Shown: positions 42,885-51,487, numbered from the stretch's first letter. The stretch: 64,000 nucleotides of DNA from DAIODI01 sp046349255 (GCA_046349255.1 JAXMCR010000005.1:310001-374000); one strand, 5' to 3'. Numbers and translations: made by a program. Notes: generated from the sequence alone by a model not told the origin.

Positions 42885-43844
42885 ATGCAGGGGTTGAAGC
42901 CTACGGCCTTAGGGCTGGCCGTCGCATTGACGACGGCTCTCGCCTTGAGCGCGCACGCCGAGAGCGATCCGCCCGGATCGGTCAAGCCACGGCCGAAGCC
43001 CGCAGCCCCGACTACTTCCCAGGCACCCGCGGCGGAGACGCCACTCCCGCGCCCAAAGCCGACGGATACGTCAGGCGATGCGGCGGACCTTCCACCCCTG
43101 CCGCAACCGAAGCCGGCCGCGCCCAAGGCTTCGCCCGCGCCCGAACCGGAGCCGAAGCCCGAGATCGCTGCGCCGCAGCCGCCGGCTGCACCAGCCGCAC
43201 CGGCCGAGCCCGTCGCACCTGTCACACCGACGCCGCCTGCGGTGACAGCGAACACGGCGACCGACGGCGATTACAACCAGTGCCTCGCCATGCTCACGAG
43301 CCAGGGCGTGAAGTTCACGCCGCTGGGCGATGTCACCGTCGACGGCTGCCAGCTGTCCGGCGCGGTGAAGGTGACGGCCGTTGCCTCGCGCTTCGGCGAC
43401 ATCACGCTCTCGGGCGAACCCACGCTCCTGTGCAGCTTCGCGAAGCAGCTCACCGGCTGGGTGCGCGAGGTCGGCGCGCCGCTCACCCTTGCCTACACCG
43501 GCAAGAAGCTCGTGCGCATCGACACCGGGCCGGGTCTCGTCTGCCGCAACCGCTATAACCAGCCGGACCAGAAGGTGAGCGAGCACGCCAAGGGCAACGC
43601 GCTCGACATCGCAGGCTTTCGCCTCGAGGACGGCACGTCGATCATCGTGAAGCCCCTTCCGTCCGACACCGAGCCGAAGCCCACGCTGATGCGCGCCTAT
43701 CGCGCCTCGGGCTGCGGTTACTTCACCACCGTGCTCGGCCCCGGCTCCAACGCGGCGCACGAGGAGCACTTGCACTTCGACTACGCGATGCGCGGCAAGG
43801 GCTACAACTACCGCATCTGCGAGTACCAGCGGATCACACCGTGA
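42885..43844 (+). CDS. Exported extensin-like C-terminal domain protein
   Basis: A 319-residue protein with a signal peptide (cleaved near AHAE), a Pro/Ala/Lys linker (about 25-125) like a wall-spanning spacer, and the extensin-like C domain (about 130-319) seen in many Rhizobiales. The latter has SEHAKGNALDIAGF and HEEHLHFD, resembling the zinc site of LAS-type (VanY-like) peptidases, so a peptidoglycan hydrolase role is plausible. ATG 42885 is preceded by GGGAGCAGG. Its 3' end overlaps the convergent kup gene by 11 bp. Confidence 0.82.
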   Translation: MQGLKPTALGLAVALTTALALSAHAESDPPGSVKPRPKPAAPTTSQAPAAETPLPRPKPTDTSGDAADLPPLPQPKPAAPKASPAPEPEPKPEIAAPQPPAAPAAPAEPVAPVTPTPPAVTANTATDGDYNQCLAMLTSQGVKFTPLGDVTVDGCQLSGAVKVTAVASRFGDITLSGEPTLLCSFAKQLTGWVREVGAPLTLAYTGKKLVRIDTGPGLVCRNRYNQPDQKVSEHAKGNALDIAGFRLEDGTSIIVKPLPSDTEPKPTLMRAYRASGCGYFTTVLGPGSNAAHEEHLHFDYAMRGKGYNYRICEYQRITP

Positions 43845-45759
43845 TCTGGCTGCCGACCTCCACCACGCGGTCCGTCGGCAGGCCGAAGTAGTGGCTGGCG
43901 TCGTCCGCGTTGCGGGCGAGCGTGATGAAGAGCTTGTCCTGCCAGTACGGCATCCCGCCATGGCGCGAGGCGCGCACGTTGCGCCGCGACAGGAAGAACG
44001 ACGTCGACATGATGTCGTATTTCCAGCCGGCCTTGCGGGCGAGCCGCAGCACCTTCGGCACGTTCGGCGTCTCCATGTAGCCGAAAGTCGCGACGAGGCG
44101 CGTGAAGTGCTGGCCCAGCTCCTCGAACTTCAGCCGCTCGTGGTCGGCGACCTTCGGCAGGTCGCTCGACTTGATGGTGAGCACCACGTTGTGGTCGTGC
44201 AGCACCTTGTAGTGCTTCAGGCTGTGGAGCAGCGCGGTCGGCGCGCTTTCCGGATCGGAGGTGAAGAACACCGCCGTGCCCGGCACGATGTGCGGCGGCC
44301 GCTTGTTCAGGGAACGGATCAGGTCGCCGATCGGCACTTCCGACTTGCGCGTCTTGTCGAACAGGATGCGCGAACCGCGGCGCCAGGTCCACATGATGAG
44401 CACCATGAACGCGCCGAGCGCGAGCGGCACCCAGCCGCCCTCGAACACTTTCAGCGCGTTGGCGCCGAGGAACACGAGGTCGATCGCCAGCAGCGGCAGC
44501 ATGATGAGGAGCGCCGACCACAGCGGCCACTGCCACACGCGCCAGATGACGAAGATCGCCATCAGCGCCGTCACCACCATGGTGCCGGTCACCGCGATCC
44601 CGTAGGCCGAGGCGAGGCTCGAGGACGACTTGAACATCACGACGAGCAGCAGCACGCCGGCGAGCAGGAGCCAGTTCACGTACGGCAGATAGATCTGGCC
44701 CGCGTGCGATTCGGAAGTGAAGCGGATCTCCATGCGCGGCAGGATGCCGAGCTGGATCGCCTGGCGGGTGAGCGAATAGGCGCCGGTGATCACCGCCTGG
44801 CTCGCGATGATCGTCGCCGCGGTCGCCAGCAGCACCATCGGCAGCAGCGCCCACGGCGGCACCATGAGGAAGAACGGGTTGTCGATCGTTTGCGGGTTGG
44901 CAAGCAGCAGCGCGCCCTGCCCGAGGTAGTTCAGCGCGAGCGACGGCAGCGCCACGAACAGCCAGGCGAACTGGATCGGCCGCTTGCCGAAGTGCCCGAG
45001 GTCGGCGTAGAGCGCCTCCGCGCCCGTCACGGCGAGGAACACCGCGCCGAGCGTCACGAGGCCGATCACGCCGTGGCTCGCGAGGAAGTGGACCGCGTAG
45101 TGCGGGCTGAACGATTTCAGGATCGCGGGATAGTCGAAGATGTGCGGCAGGCCGGCGAGGCCCATCGCCACGAACCAGACCAGCGTGATCGGCCCGAAGA
45201 AGTTGGCGACGGCCGCCGTTCCCTTCGCCTGCACGAGGAACAGCCCGACGATGATCGCGAGCGTGATCGGCAGGACGTAGGGGTCGAAGGCGGGCGTGAC
45301 GATCTTCATGCCCTCGATCGCCGAGAGCACCGAGATCGCCGGCGTGATGATCGCATCGCCGTAGAACAGCGCCGCGCCGATCATGCCGAGGATCGGGATC
45401 AGCACCAGGTTGCGCCCCATGACGCGCTGGGCGAGCGCCATCAGCGACAGCGTCCCGCCCTCGCCGCGGTTGTCGGCGTTGAGGAGGATGACGACGTACT
45501 TGACGGTGACGACGAGGATCAGCGCCCAGAGGATGAGCGACACGACGCCGAACACCATGACCTCGCTGATGACGCCGTCGCGCTTCATGGCGGCGACCAC
45601 CGCCTCGCGCAGCGCGTAGAGCGGGCTCGTGCCGATGTCGCCGTAGACGACGCCGATCGAGCCGAGGGTCAGAAGCCAGAAAGACTGAACGTGAGAGTGA
45701 CCGTTTGCGGGCGCTGCGTCCAAAGCGTGCGCCGAATCGACGGCCTTGCCGTCCTGCAT
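43834..45759 (-). CDS. kup: Low-affinity potassium uptake protein Kup
   Basis: A 641-residue potassium/proton symporter with 12 predicted transmembrane segments and a cytoplasmic tail. The family N-terminal signature GVVYGDIGTSPLYALREA is present, as are FGPITLVWFVAMG and SQAVITGAYSLTRQAIQLG. It supports potassium uptake at low pH or under osmotic stress. The upstream region carries twin ATTCC/GGAAT dyads that may be operators. Confidence 0.93.
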   Translation of the reverse strand: MQDGKAVDSAHALDAAPANGHSHVQSFWLLTLGSIGVVYGDIGTSPLYALREAVVAAMKRDGVISEVMVFGVVSLILWALILVVTVKYVVILLNADNRGEGGTLSLMALAQRVMGRNLVLIPILGMIGAALFYGDAIITPAISVLSAIEGMKIVTPAFDPYVLPITLAIIVGLFLVQAKGTAAVANFFGPITLVWFVAMGLAGLPHIFDYPAILKSFSPHYAVHFLASHGVIGLVTLGAVFLAVTGAEALYADLGHFGKRPIQFAWLFVALPSLALNYLGQGALLLANPQTIDNPFFLMVPPWALLPMVLLATAATIIASQAVITGAYSLTRQAIQLGILPRMEIRFTSESHAGQIYLPYVNWLLLAGVLLLVVMFKSSSSLASAYGIAVTGTMVVTALMAIFVIWRVWQWPLWSALLIMLPLLAIDLVFLGANALKVFEGGWVPLALGAFMVLIMWTWRRGSRILFDKTRKSEVPIGDLIRSLNKRPPHIVPGTAVFFTSDPESAPTALLHSLKHYKVLHDHNVVLTIKSSDLPKVADHERLKFEELGQHFTRLVATFGYMETPNVPKVLRLARKAGWKYDIMSTSFFLSRRNVRASRHGGMPYWQDKLFITLARNADDASHYFGLPTDRVVEVGSQITV

Positions 45760-46060
45760 GGAAGTTGCTCCTTATGCTGCATTGCAGCAAACGGGGCGAG
45801 ATATGATGCTCATTCCCCGCGGAATGCTCATGCTATTCCGGAATGGCTGGATTGTGCAATGCACTATCTGGTGATCAAGGACGGCGGTTTCGGTCAACGA
45901 TCCGTTAGCGCGCCGCACGCAGCTCTAATAACGAAAACTTTAGGCAATTTGCAGCTTCGCCCCTCCCGCCGAGCCATCTGGCACGTGGTTTTGCACTTCG
46001 TCCGTCAAGCGGCGCCGCCGGGCGCCGATGAGGCACACAAACGGAACGGAGCATTAACCA
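45760..46060. promoter_or_regulatory. Divergent gap between kup and the second VPLPA-CTERM-like gene
   Basis: A 301-bp gap. Near kup it contains twin dyads (45811-45844). The rest holds a run of moderate AT content (45900-45960) that may contain the plus-strand promoter, but no clear -35/-10 pair, RNA gene or credible ORF was found. Confidence 0.4.
45811..45844. promoter_or_regulatory. Twin ATTCC/GGAAT dyads, candidate operators of kup
   Basis: The first dyad is CATTCC-ccgc-GGAATG (45811-45826) and the second ATTCCGGAAT (45835-45844). Their centres are 21 bp apart, two turns of the helix, as expected for two dimers of one regulator on the same DNA face. They lie 52-85 bp upstream of the kup start. 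No matching regulator is known. Confidence 0.45.
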
Positions 46061-46693
46061 ATGAGGATCTCGACCACTGCAGTCCTTGCCGCCCTCGCCC
46101 TGACGGGTTTCGCCGGCACCGCCAGCGCCGCGACCTGCACGGGCACGGTCGCCACCAGCGTGACGCAGGCGGACGGCGGCGCGCCGACGACCATGGCGTG
46201 CGAGCTCGGTGTCGAGGACAGCGACAAGATCTCGAACGGCAAGGCCAACGAGTGGTCCGTCAACATCGACAACGGCGGCGTGTTCGGCGGTGGCTGGACC
46301 GGCGCCGAGCGCAGCAACTCGCCGGGCACGGACAATGGCAGCCTCGACTTCGCCTCGCTGGCCACTGGCACGAGCGGCATATTCCAACTCGTCAACGGGT
46401 TCTGGGACAAGTACTCGGCGGCGATGATCACGTTCGACGCCAACGGCGACAAGGTCGCGCCGAAGACCTACGTGAGCTACCTGCTCACGCCGAACACCTA
46501 CAAGTACTACACCTACGTGACGCCGTTCACGAAGACGACGGGCAGTTCGACCGACAGACAGGCGATCCAGCAGATCACGCTCTACACGAAGCCGATCCCG
46601 CTCCCGCCGGCGGCGCTGCTCTTCGGCTCCGCGCTGTCCGGCATCGGGTTCCTGTCGCGCCGGCGCGCGAAGGCCGGCATCAAGGCCGCCTGA
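46061..46693 (+). CDS. Exported VPLPA-CTERM-like surface protein
   Basis: A 210-residue protein: signal peptide (MRISTTAVLAALALTGF, cleaved near ASA), a body with SVNIDNGGVFGGGW and YTYVTPFTKTT, and a C-terminal tail IPLPPAALLFGSALSGIG followed by SRRRAKAG. The tail has the PxPxA motif, hydrophobic stretch and basic end of VPLPA-type exosortase signals, like the unrelated-bodied protein at 30870-31670. GGAACGGAG precedes the ATG. The gene stands alone and has a hairpin just downstream. Confidence 0.75.
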   Translation: MRISTTAVLAALALTGFAGTASAATCTGTVATSVTQADGGAPTTMACELGVEDSDKISNGKANEWSVNIDNGGVFGGGWTGAERSNSPGTDNGSLDFASLATGTSGIFQLVNGFWDKYSAAMITFDANGDKVAPKTYVSYLLTPNTYKYYTYVTPFTKTTGSSTDRQAIQQITLYTKPIPLPPAALLFGSALSGIGFLSRRRAKAGIKAA

Positions 46694-46713
46694 TCGGTCT
46701 ACGAGTTATCAGC

Positions 46714-46736
46714 CCCGGGGCGGTCGCCGCCCCGGG
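46714..46736. terminator. Hairpin between the VPLPA-CTERM-like gene and cysA
   Basis: A perfect 10-bp stem CCCGGGGCGG / CCGCCCCGGG with a 3-base TCG loop between convergent stop codons. No T tract follows on either strand, so it may be a Rho-linked or bidirectional terminator. Confidence 0.55.
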
Positions 46737-46739
46737 CCA

Positions 46740-47783
46740 TCATGCCGCTGCCGGAAACAGCTTCCATCGCTTCGGCCGGAACGCGAGACGCGAGCCGACG
46801 CGCGCGGCATGGCCCGCGGGCAGGTCGACCTCCACCTTGAGGCCGTGCGGGCCGACCGCAACTTCCGCGCGGCGATGGCTCACCACGCGGCGCACCGCGG
46901 TCACCTGGCCGGCGATGCAGCCGCCGCAGCCGTCGGTCAGTTCCACGTCGTGCGGACGGAAGCAGAGCGTGTGCGCGCCGTCGCGCACTCCGCTCGCCTT
47001 CAGCCCGATGGTGCGGTCCTCGACGAACAGGTCGCCCGATTCGAGACGGACGGGCAGCTTCGAGGACTCGCCGATGAATCCGTATACGAACAGGCTCGCC
47101 GGGTCGTCGTAGACCGCGTCCGGATCGCCCACCTGCTCGATCCGCCCGTTCGACATCACCACCACGCGGTCGGCGAGTTCGAGCGCCTCCTCCTGGTCGT
47201 GCGTCACGAACACGGTGGTGTGCCCGGTGCGGTCGTGGATGTCGCGCAGCCAGCGCCTGAGGTCGCGGCGCACCTGCGCGTCGAGCGCGCCGAACGGCTC
47301 GTCGAGGAGCAGCACGCGCGGCTCGATCGCGAGCGCGCGGGCGAGCGCCACGCGCTGCCGCTGGCCGCCCGAGAGCTGGTTCGGAAACCGCTTCTCCAGC
47401 CCGTTGAGCTGCACGAGGTCGAGGAGGTCGAGCGCCTTGCGGCGGATTTCGGACTCCTCCGGACGCCGCGCCCGCGGGCGGACGCGCAGGCCGAAGGCGA
47501 TGTTGTCCTCGACGTTCATGTGCCGGAACAGCGCGTAGGACTGGAACACGAAGCCGATGTTGCGGTCCTGGACGGGAAGCGTCGAGGCGTCTTCCTCGCC
47601 GAACAGGATGCGCCCCTCGTTCGGCCGCTCGAGCCCCGCGATGAGGCGCAGGAGCGTCGTCTTGCCCGATCCCGAAGGTCCGAGCAGCGCGAGAAGTTCG
47701 CCGGCGCGGATGTCGAGGTCGACGTTCTCGAGCGCCGGGTACCGGCCGAACGCCTTCCTCAGTCCACGGATCGACAGATCCAT
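46740..47783 (-). CDS. cysA: Sulfate/thiosulfate ABC transporter ATP-binding protein
   Basis: A 347-residue ABC ATPase with Walker A GPSGSGKTT, signature NQLSGGQRQRVALARAL, Walker B VLLLDEPFGALD and a C-terminal TOBE-like domain. Together with two CysT/CysW permeases upstream it identifies a sulfate importer. The ATG at 47783 starts 7 bp after cysW ends; a longer in-frame TTG start at 47813 would overlap cysW. The binding protein gene is absent from this cluster. Confidence 0.88.
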   Translation of the reverse strand: MDLSIRGLRKAFGRYPALENVDLDIRAGELLALLGPSGSGKTTLLRLIAGLERPNEGRILFGEEDASTLPVQDRNIGFVFQSYALFRHMNVEDNIAFGLRVRPRARRPEESEIRRKALDLLDLVQLNGLEKRFPNQLSGGQRQRVALARALAIEPRVLLLDEPFGALDAQVRRDLRRWLRDIHDRTGHTTVFVTHDQEEALELADRVVVMSNGRIEQVGDPDAVYDDPASLFVYGFIGESSKLPVRLESGDLFVEDRTIGLKASGVRDGAHTLCFRPHDVELTDGCGGCIAGQVTAVRRVVSHRRAEVAVGPHGLKVEVDLPAGHAARVGSRLAFRPKRWKLFPAAA

Positions 47784-47790
47784 CGAAGGA

Positions 47791-48654
47791 TCAAGCCCGG
47801 TTCCTTGCAGCAAGTTCGTCTCCGTGTCGCCATTCGAGGAAGGATTTGAGCGCCAGAGTCACCAGCGCCAGCGAGGCGAGCAGCGAGGCGACGGCGAACG
47901 CGGCCGCGAACTCGTACTCGTTGTAGAGGATCTCGACGTGCAGCGGCATCGTGTTGGTGAGGCCGCGGATGTGACCCGACACCACCGACACCGCGCCGAA
48001 CTCGCCCATGGCGCGCGCGTTGCACAGGAGCACGCCGTAAAGCAGGCCCCACTTGATGTTGGGCAGCGTCACCTTGAGGAACATCTTCAGCCCCGAGGCG
48101 CCGAGCGACAGCGCGGCCTCCTCGTCGACGCTCCCCTGTTCCTGCATCAGCGGGATGAGCTCGCGTGCGACGAACGGGAACGTCACGAAGATCGTCGCGA
48201 GCACCATGCCGGGAACGGCGAAGATGATCTTCAGGTCGTGCGCCTCGAGGAACGGTCCGAGCAGCCCCTGCGCGCCGAACAGCAGCACGAACACGAGGCC
48301 CGAGATGACGGGCGACACCGAGAACGGCAGATCGATCAGGGTACTGAGGATGCTCTTGCCCGGGAACTCGAAGCGCGCGATCGCCCAGGCGGCGGCGACG
48401 CCGAACACGAGGTTCGCCGGCACCGCGATCGCCGCGATCAAGAGCGTCAGCCGGATCGCGGCGAGCGCGTCGGGTTCGACGAGCGCGGCGAAGTAGGAGG
48501 AAAGCCCCGACCGCAGCGCCTCGACGAACACGGCGACGAGCGGCAAAAGCAGGAAGAACGCGAGATAGACCGCGACGACCACGATCAGCGCGATCCTCAC
48601 CCCGCGCGGCTCGGCAACGGCGTCGTCTGCCGCAAGCGTCCGTGCGTCAGCCAT
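47791..48654 (-). CDS. cysW: Sulfate ABC transporter permease CysW
   Basis: A 287-residue permease with about six transmembrane segments and the EAA loop (DEEAALSLGASGLKMF). It pairs with CysT to form the sulfate channel. Its start overlaps the end of cysT by 8 bp, so translation is coupled. The first 15 residues are a hydrophilic cytoplasmic tail. Confidence 0.88.
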   Translation of the reverse strand: MADARTLAADDAVAEPRGVRIALIVVVAVYLAFFLLLPLVAVFVEALRSGLSSYFAALVEPDALAAIRLTLLIAAIAVPANLVFGVAAAWAIARFEFPGKSILSTLIDLPFSVSPVISGLVFVLLFGAQGLLGPFLEAHDLKIIFAVPGMVLATIFVTFPFVARELIPLMQEQGSVDEEAALSLGASGLKMFLKVTLPNIKWGLLYGVLLCNARAMGEFGAVSVVSGHIRGLTNTMPLHVEILYNEYEFAAAFAVASLLASLALVTLALKSFLEWRHGDELAARNRA

Positions 48655-49501
48655 GGCCGAGCCTCCGGCGGCTCCACGCCTGGAGCAGGTTGATCGCGAG
48701 CAGCAGCGTGAACGAGATGAGGAGCATCGCCGCAGCGACCGCGGTCGCGCCCGCGTAGTCGAACTCCTCGAGCCTGATCACGATGAGGAGCGGCGCGATC
48801 TCCGACACGTAGGGGATGTTGCCGGCGATGAAGATCACCGAGCCGTATTCGCCGACCGCGCGGGCGAACGCCAGCGTGATGCCGGTGAGCCAGGCGGGCA
48901 GGATCGCCGGCAGGATCACCCGCCAGAATGTCGCCGCGCGGAAGGCGCCGAGCGTCGCCGCCGCTTCCTCGAGTTCGCGGTCGACTTCGGCGATCACCGG
49001 CTGGAGCGTGCGCACCACGAACGGCAGGCCGATGAACACCAGCGCCACGAGAATGCCGAGCGGCGTGTAGGCGACCTTGATCCCGAACGGCTCCAGGTAC
49101 TGCCCCACCCAGCCGTTCGGCGCATAGATCGCGGTGAGCGCGATGCCGGCGACCGCCGTCGGCAGCGCGAACGGCAAGTCGATGAACGCATCCATCAGCC
49201 GGCGGCCGGGGAAGCGGTAGCGGGTCAGCACCCACGCCGCGGCAAGCCCGGCGAACGCGTTGATGGTGGCGGCCACCGCCGAGATGCCGAAGCTCGTCTT
49301 CAGCGCCGCGACGACGCGGGGATCGCTGACGACGTGCCAGAAGCCGGCAAAGCCGAGGCTCGACGTCTTGAGCACCAGCGCGGCGAGCGGGATCAGCACG
49401 ATCAGCGACAGCCACGCGAGCGTATAGCCGAGCGCCAGCCCGAAGCCCGGGAGGATGCTCCGGGACCGGGCGGTCGGCAGCGTCAGCGTGGCGGCGGTCA
49501 T
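48647..49501 (-). CDS. cysT: Sulfate ABC transporter permease CysT
   Basis: A 284-residue permease with about six transmembrane segments and the EAA loop (ELEEAAATLGAFRAATF). The stretch DLPFALPTAVAGIALT is typical of CysT/CysU. It is the first permease of the operon and is preceded by a small 55-residue gene on the same strand. Confidence 0.88.
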   Translation of the reverse strand: MTAATLTLPTARSRSILPGFGLALGYTLAWLSLIVLIPLAALVLKTSSLGFAGFWHVVSDPRVVAALKTSFGISAVAATINAFAGLAAAWVLTRYRFPGRRLMDAFIDLPFALPTAVAGIALTAIYAPNGWVGQYLEPFGIKVAYTPLGILVALVFIGLPFVVRTLQPVIAEVDRELEEAAATLGAFRAATFWRVILPAILPAWLTGITLAFARAVGEYGSVIFIAGNIPYVSEIAPLLIVIRLEEFDYAGATAVAAAMLLISFTLLLAINLLQAWSRRRLGHG

Positions 49502-49556
49502 GGCGCTCCTGTCGGACGAATGGTCCGTGGACAGATGAAGGGGCGGTTCAGGTCGG

Positions 49557-49724
49557 TTACGAGATGGCGCGCGAGGGTCGCGCCAGGCGCTCGGTCGCGG
49601 CCTTCAGGTCGCGCTCCGAGAAGAGCATCAGTTCGTCGGCGCAGATCGCCTCCCTGCCCGCACCCTTGGCGCGGTCGAACAGGAACGAACTCAGGCGGGC
49701 AAACAGCGATGCGATGCTCGACAT
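49557..49724 (-). CDS. Small 55-residue protein preceding cysT
   Basis: A 55-residue protein (MSSIASLFARLSSFLFDRAKG..., then ELMLFSERDLKAATERLA) with an amphipathic N-terminal helix and a charged C-terminal half. GGAGG lies 7 bp before the ATG. It is 55 bp upstream of cysT and in the same direction, so it is likely co-transcribed. The C-terminal half faintly recalls DUF1127 proteins but is too divergent to assign. Confidence 0.55.
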   Translation of the reverse strand: MSSIASLFARLSSFLFDRAKGAGREAICADELMLFSERDLKAATERLARPSRAIS

Positions 49725-49844
49725 CGGAGGCCTCCGTCGGGTCGTTAACGACCTGGTAATCTCGACACGAAGGCTAGAGATTGTCAACAAGAATGTTCGG
49801 CAAAAAGAACAACCCGTTCGTTTCTGCCTAAATTTGCGGCAAAG

Positions 49845-50342
49845 TCAGGGGGTTGCGCCTGCCCTGCCGCCGGCAGCCTTCTCCCGGGTCGCGCCCTTCG
49901 TCACCTCGGCCAGCGAGAACCGTCCCGAAGCCGCGTCAGCCACCGACCGGCGCGCCAGCACCTCGCGCGTCGCGTCCGCCACCTCGGCGAAGGCGCGGCG
50001 CACCGCGCAGGTCGCCTCGTCGGGGCAGTCGGGGCAGCGCTCGTAGGCGGTCTTCGACAGGCAGGGGAGCGGTGCGATCGGCCCGTCGACGATGCGCAGC
50101 ACCTCGAGGAAGCTGATCGTCTCGGGGGGCTTTGCCAGCACGTAGCCGCCGGCGGCGCCCCGCAGCGAGCGCACCATGCCGTGCTTCTTCAGGAGCAGCA
50201 GGATCTGCTCGAGGAACTTCTTCGGGATCACCTGGGCCTTGGCGAGTTCCGCGGTCTGCGTGGCGCGGCCGGGCTCGGCGAGCGCAAGCCCGATCAGCGC
50301 CCGCAGCGCGTACTTCGCCTGCCGTGAGATGACCCCGCTCAC
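49845..50342 (-). CDS. Rrf2-family transcription regulator with a cysteine cluster
   Basis: A 165-residue Rrf2 regulator starting with GTG at 50342. Winged-helix region: ISRQAKYALRALIGLA, then a wing GAAGGYVLAKP. Four cysteines lie at 94, 103, 106 and 112 (CLSKTAYERCPDCPDEATC), a spacing unlike IscR or NsrR but suited to bind an Fe-S cluster or metal. The start overlaps the stop of the fae-like gene. Position in front of cysTWA suggests it senses sulfur or redox status and controls this operon. Confidence 0.8.
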   Translation of the reverse strand: MSGVISRQAKYALRALIGLALAEPGRATQTAELAKAQVIPKKFLEQILLLLKKHGMVRSLRGAAGGYVLAKPPETISFLEVLRIVDGPIAPLPCLSKTAYERCPDCPDEATCAVRRAFAEVADATREVLARRSVADAASGRFSLAEVTKGATREKAAGGRAGATP

Positions 50343-50887
50343 AGTTTCCCGTCGAGGCCGAGCTGGTGGTACTTGTGGATGATCTTGTCCTGGTTCTCGA
50401 GCAGCCAGTCGATCGAGGGCTCGTTCTTCATCGCCTTCTCGATCGCCTTGGTCATCGCCTTGCGATGGTTCTCGAACAGCTGCTTGTGGTCGAGCGCCGC
50501 GTCCGTCGCGGCCGAAGGCGTCACCCACACGGCGCAGATGATGCCGAGGTCGTTCACCCGGTCCTTGGGCAGGAAGCCCGCGCGCACCGCGTCGAGCACG
50601 CCGTGCGCGATCGCGAACTGCACCGTGCCCATCAGGATGTTCGTGTACTTCGCATCCGTCACCGTCACCTTCGAGCAGCAGAGCGTCACGGGGCGCACCG
50701 CGATGTCGGTGTTGAGCAGCGCGAACACGCGCGAGTGGCCCACCACCTGGTCGCCGGTGAGCGTGGCGATCGCGGTGCCGACGGGGCCGTCGAGTTCGCC
50801 AATCACCACCTCGGGCTCGGCGGCGGTGGAACCCACGCCGGTCGAGACGAGCGCCTCGGCGGAACGGAAGACGATGCGGTTGGCCAT
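50339..50887 (-). CDS. Formaldehyde-activating-enzyme (Fae) homologue lacking the catalytic histidine
   Basis: A 182-residue Fae-family protein. Landmarks include SAEALVSTGVG, VIGELDGPVG, KVTVTDAKYTNI and GTVQFAIAHGVLDAVRAG. In Fae, which condenses formaldehyde with tetrahydromethanopterin, a conserved histidine precedes the IDLIIG-like strand. Here the aligned residue is Glu24 in AAEPEVVIG, so classical activity is doubtful. It shares a 4-bp overlap with the Rrf2 gene, an unusual partner for a C1 enzyme. It may bind another aldehyde or cofactor. Confidence 0.75.
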   Translation of the reverse strand: MANRIVFRSAEALVSTGVGSTAAEPEVVIGELDGPVGTAIATLTGDQVVGHSRVFALLNTDIAVRPVTLCCSKVTVTDAKYTNILMGTVQFAIAHGVLDAVRAGFLPKDRVNDLGIICAVWVTPSAATDAALDHKQLFENHRKAMTKAIEKAMKNEPSIDWLLENQDKIIHKYHQLGLDGKL

Positions 50888-51094
50888 GGGGAACGGTTCT
50901 CCTGTCGTTTCGTGTCGGCCTTGGGCCTACGCGCTCCCCCTTCACGCCGTCAAGCGCCACCCGCCGGAAAGCGTCGGGGCCAGCGGCCGCGCGGGCGCCG
51001 GACGGGGCGCGATGACATTTGCGTCAGCACGGGTTGAAGGCGCAGCACAGGACTCCCACGTCGCGGCTCGAGCACAACCTTCGTGGAGTCAAAC

Positions 51095-51385
51095 ATGCGC
51101 CAGCGCGATCTCGATGCCGCAACCGAATGGTCCCCCGTCGAACGGTCGACCTACCTGTTCGGCCTGTGGGCGGGGCGCACGCTGGGCTTCAAGGGCCAGG
51201 GCCTCCAGGCCTACGTGCGCGACGTGCTGAAGGCCGACCGCGCGATCCCGGGGCCCCACGACGTGATCGCCAAGGTGCACACGGACTTTGCCGTGATGGG
51301 CATCCCGTCCTGCGAACAGCGCCTCCTCGACCGCTACTGCCACTGGAGCCGCGAAGCCCGCCGGCAGATGACGGTGACGGACTGA
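51095..51385 (+). CDS. DUF1476 / F1-ATPase zeta-inhibitor-like protein
   Basis: A 96-residue protein resembling the alphaproteobacterial F1-ATPase inhibitor zeta (DUF1476). The core YLFGLWAGRTLGFKGQGLQAYVRDVL...PGPHDVIAKV matches it, but the N-terminal inhibitory segment is short and not conserved, and the C-terminus carries an extra Cys-containing region (IPSCEQRLLDRYCHW). The genuine atp inhibitor is therefore probably elsewhere and this is a paralogue. ATG 51095 is preferred over a GTG four codons upstream. Confidence 0.7.
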   Translation: MRQRDLDAATEWSPVERSTYLFGLWAGRTLGFKGQGLQAYVRDVLKADRAIPGPHDVIAKVHTDFAVMGIPSCEQRLLDRYCHWSREARRQMTVTD

Positions 51386-51487
51386 CGCACGCCACTCCCT
51401 ATGTCATCCTTGGCCGGACGATGACACGGAAGTGGACCCGCGTCGCACAAGCGGGTCCGCGTCCTCACTTCAACTCGCACCCCCCTT

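Noticed and set aside
30772..46060. The 10-mer AGCATTAACC upstream of both VPLPA-CTERM-like genes
   Set aside because: It is about 90 bp before one start but immediately before the other, so the two positions cannot share a promoter function; probably chance.
43891..47112. A long plus-strand frame through kup and the second VPLPA-CTERM-like gene
   Set aside because: Antisense to kup, with charged low-complexity composition and no domains; kup has all family signatures.
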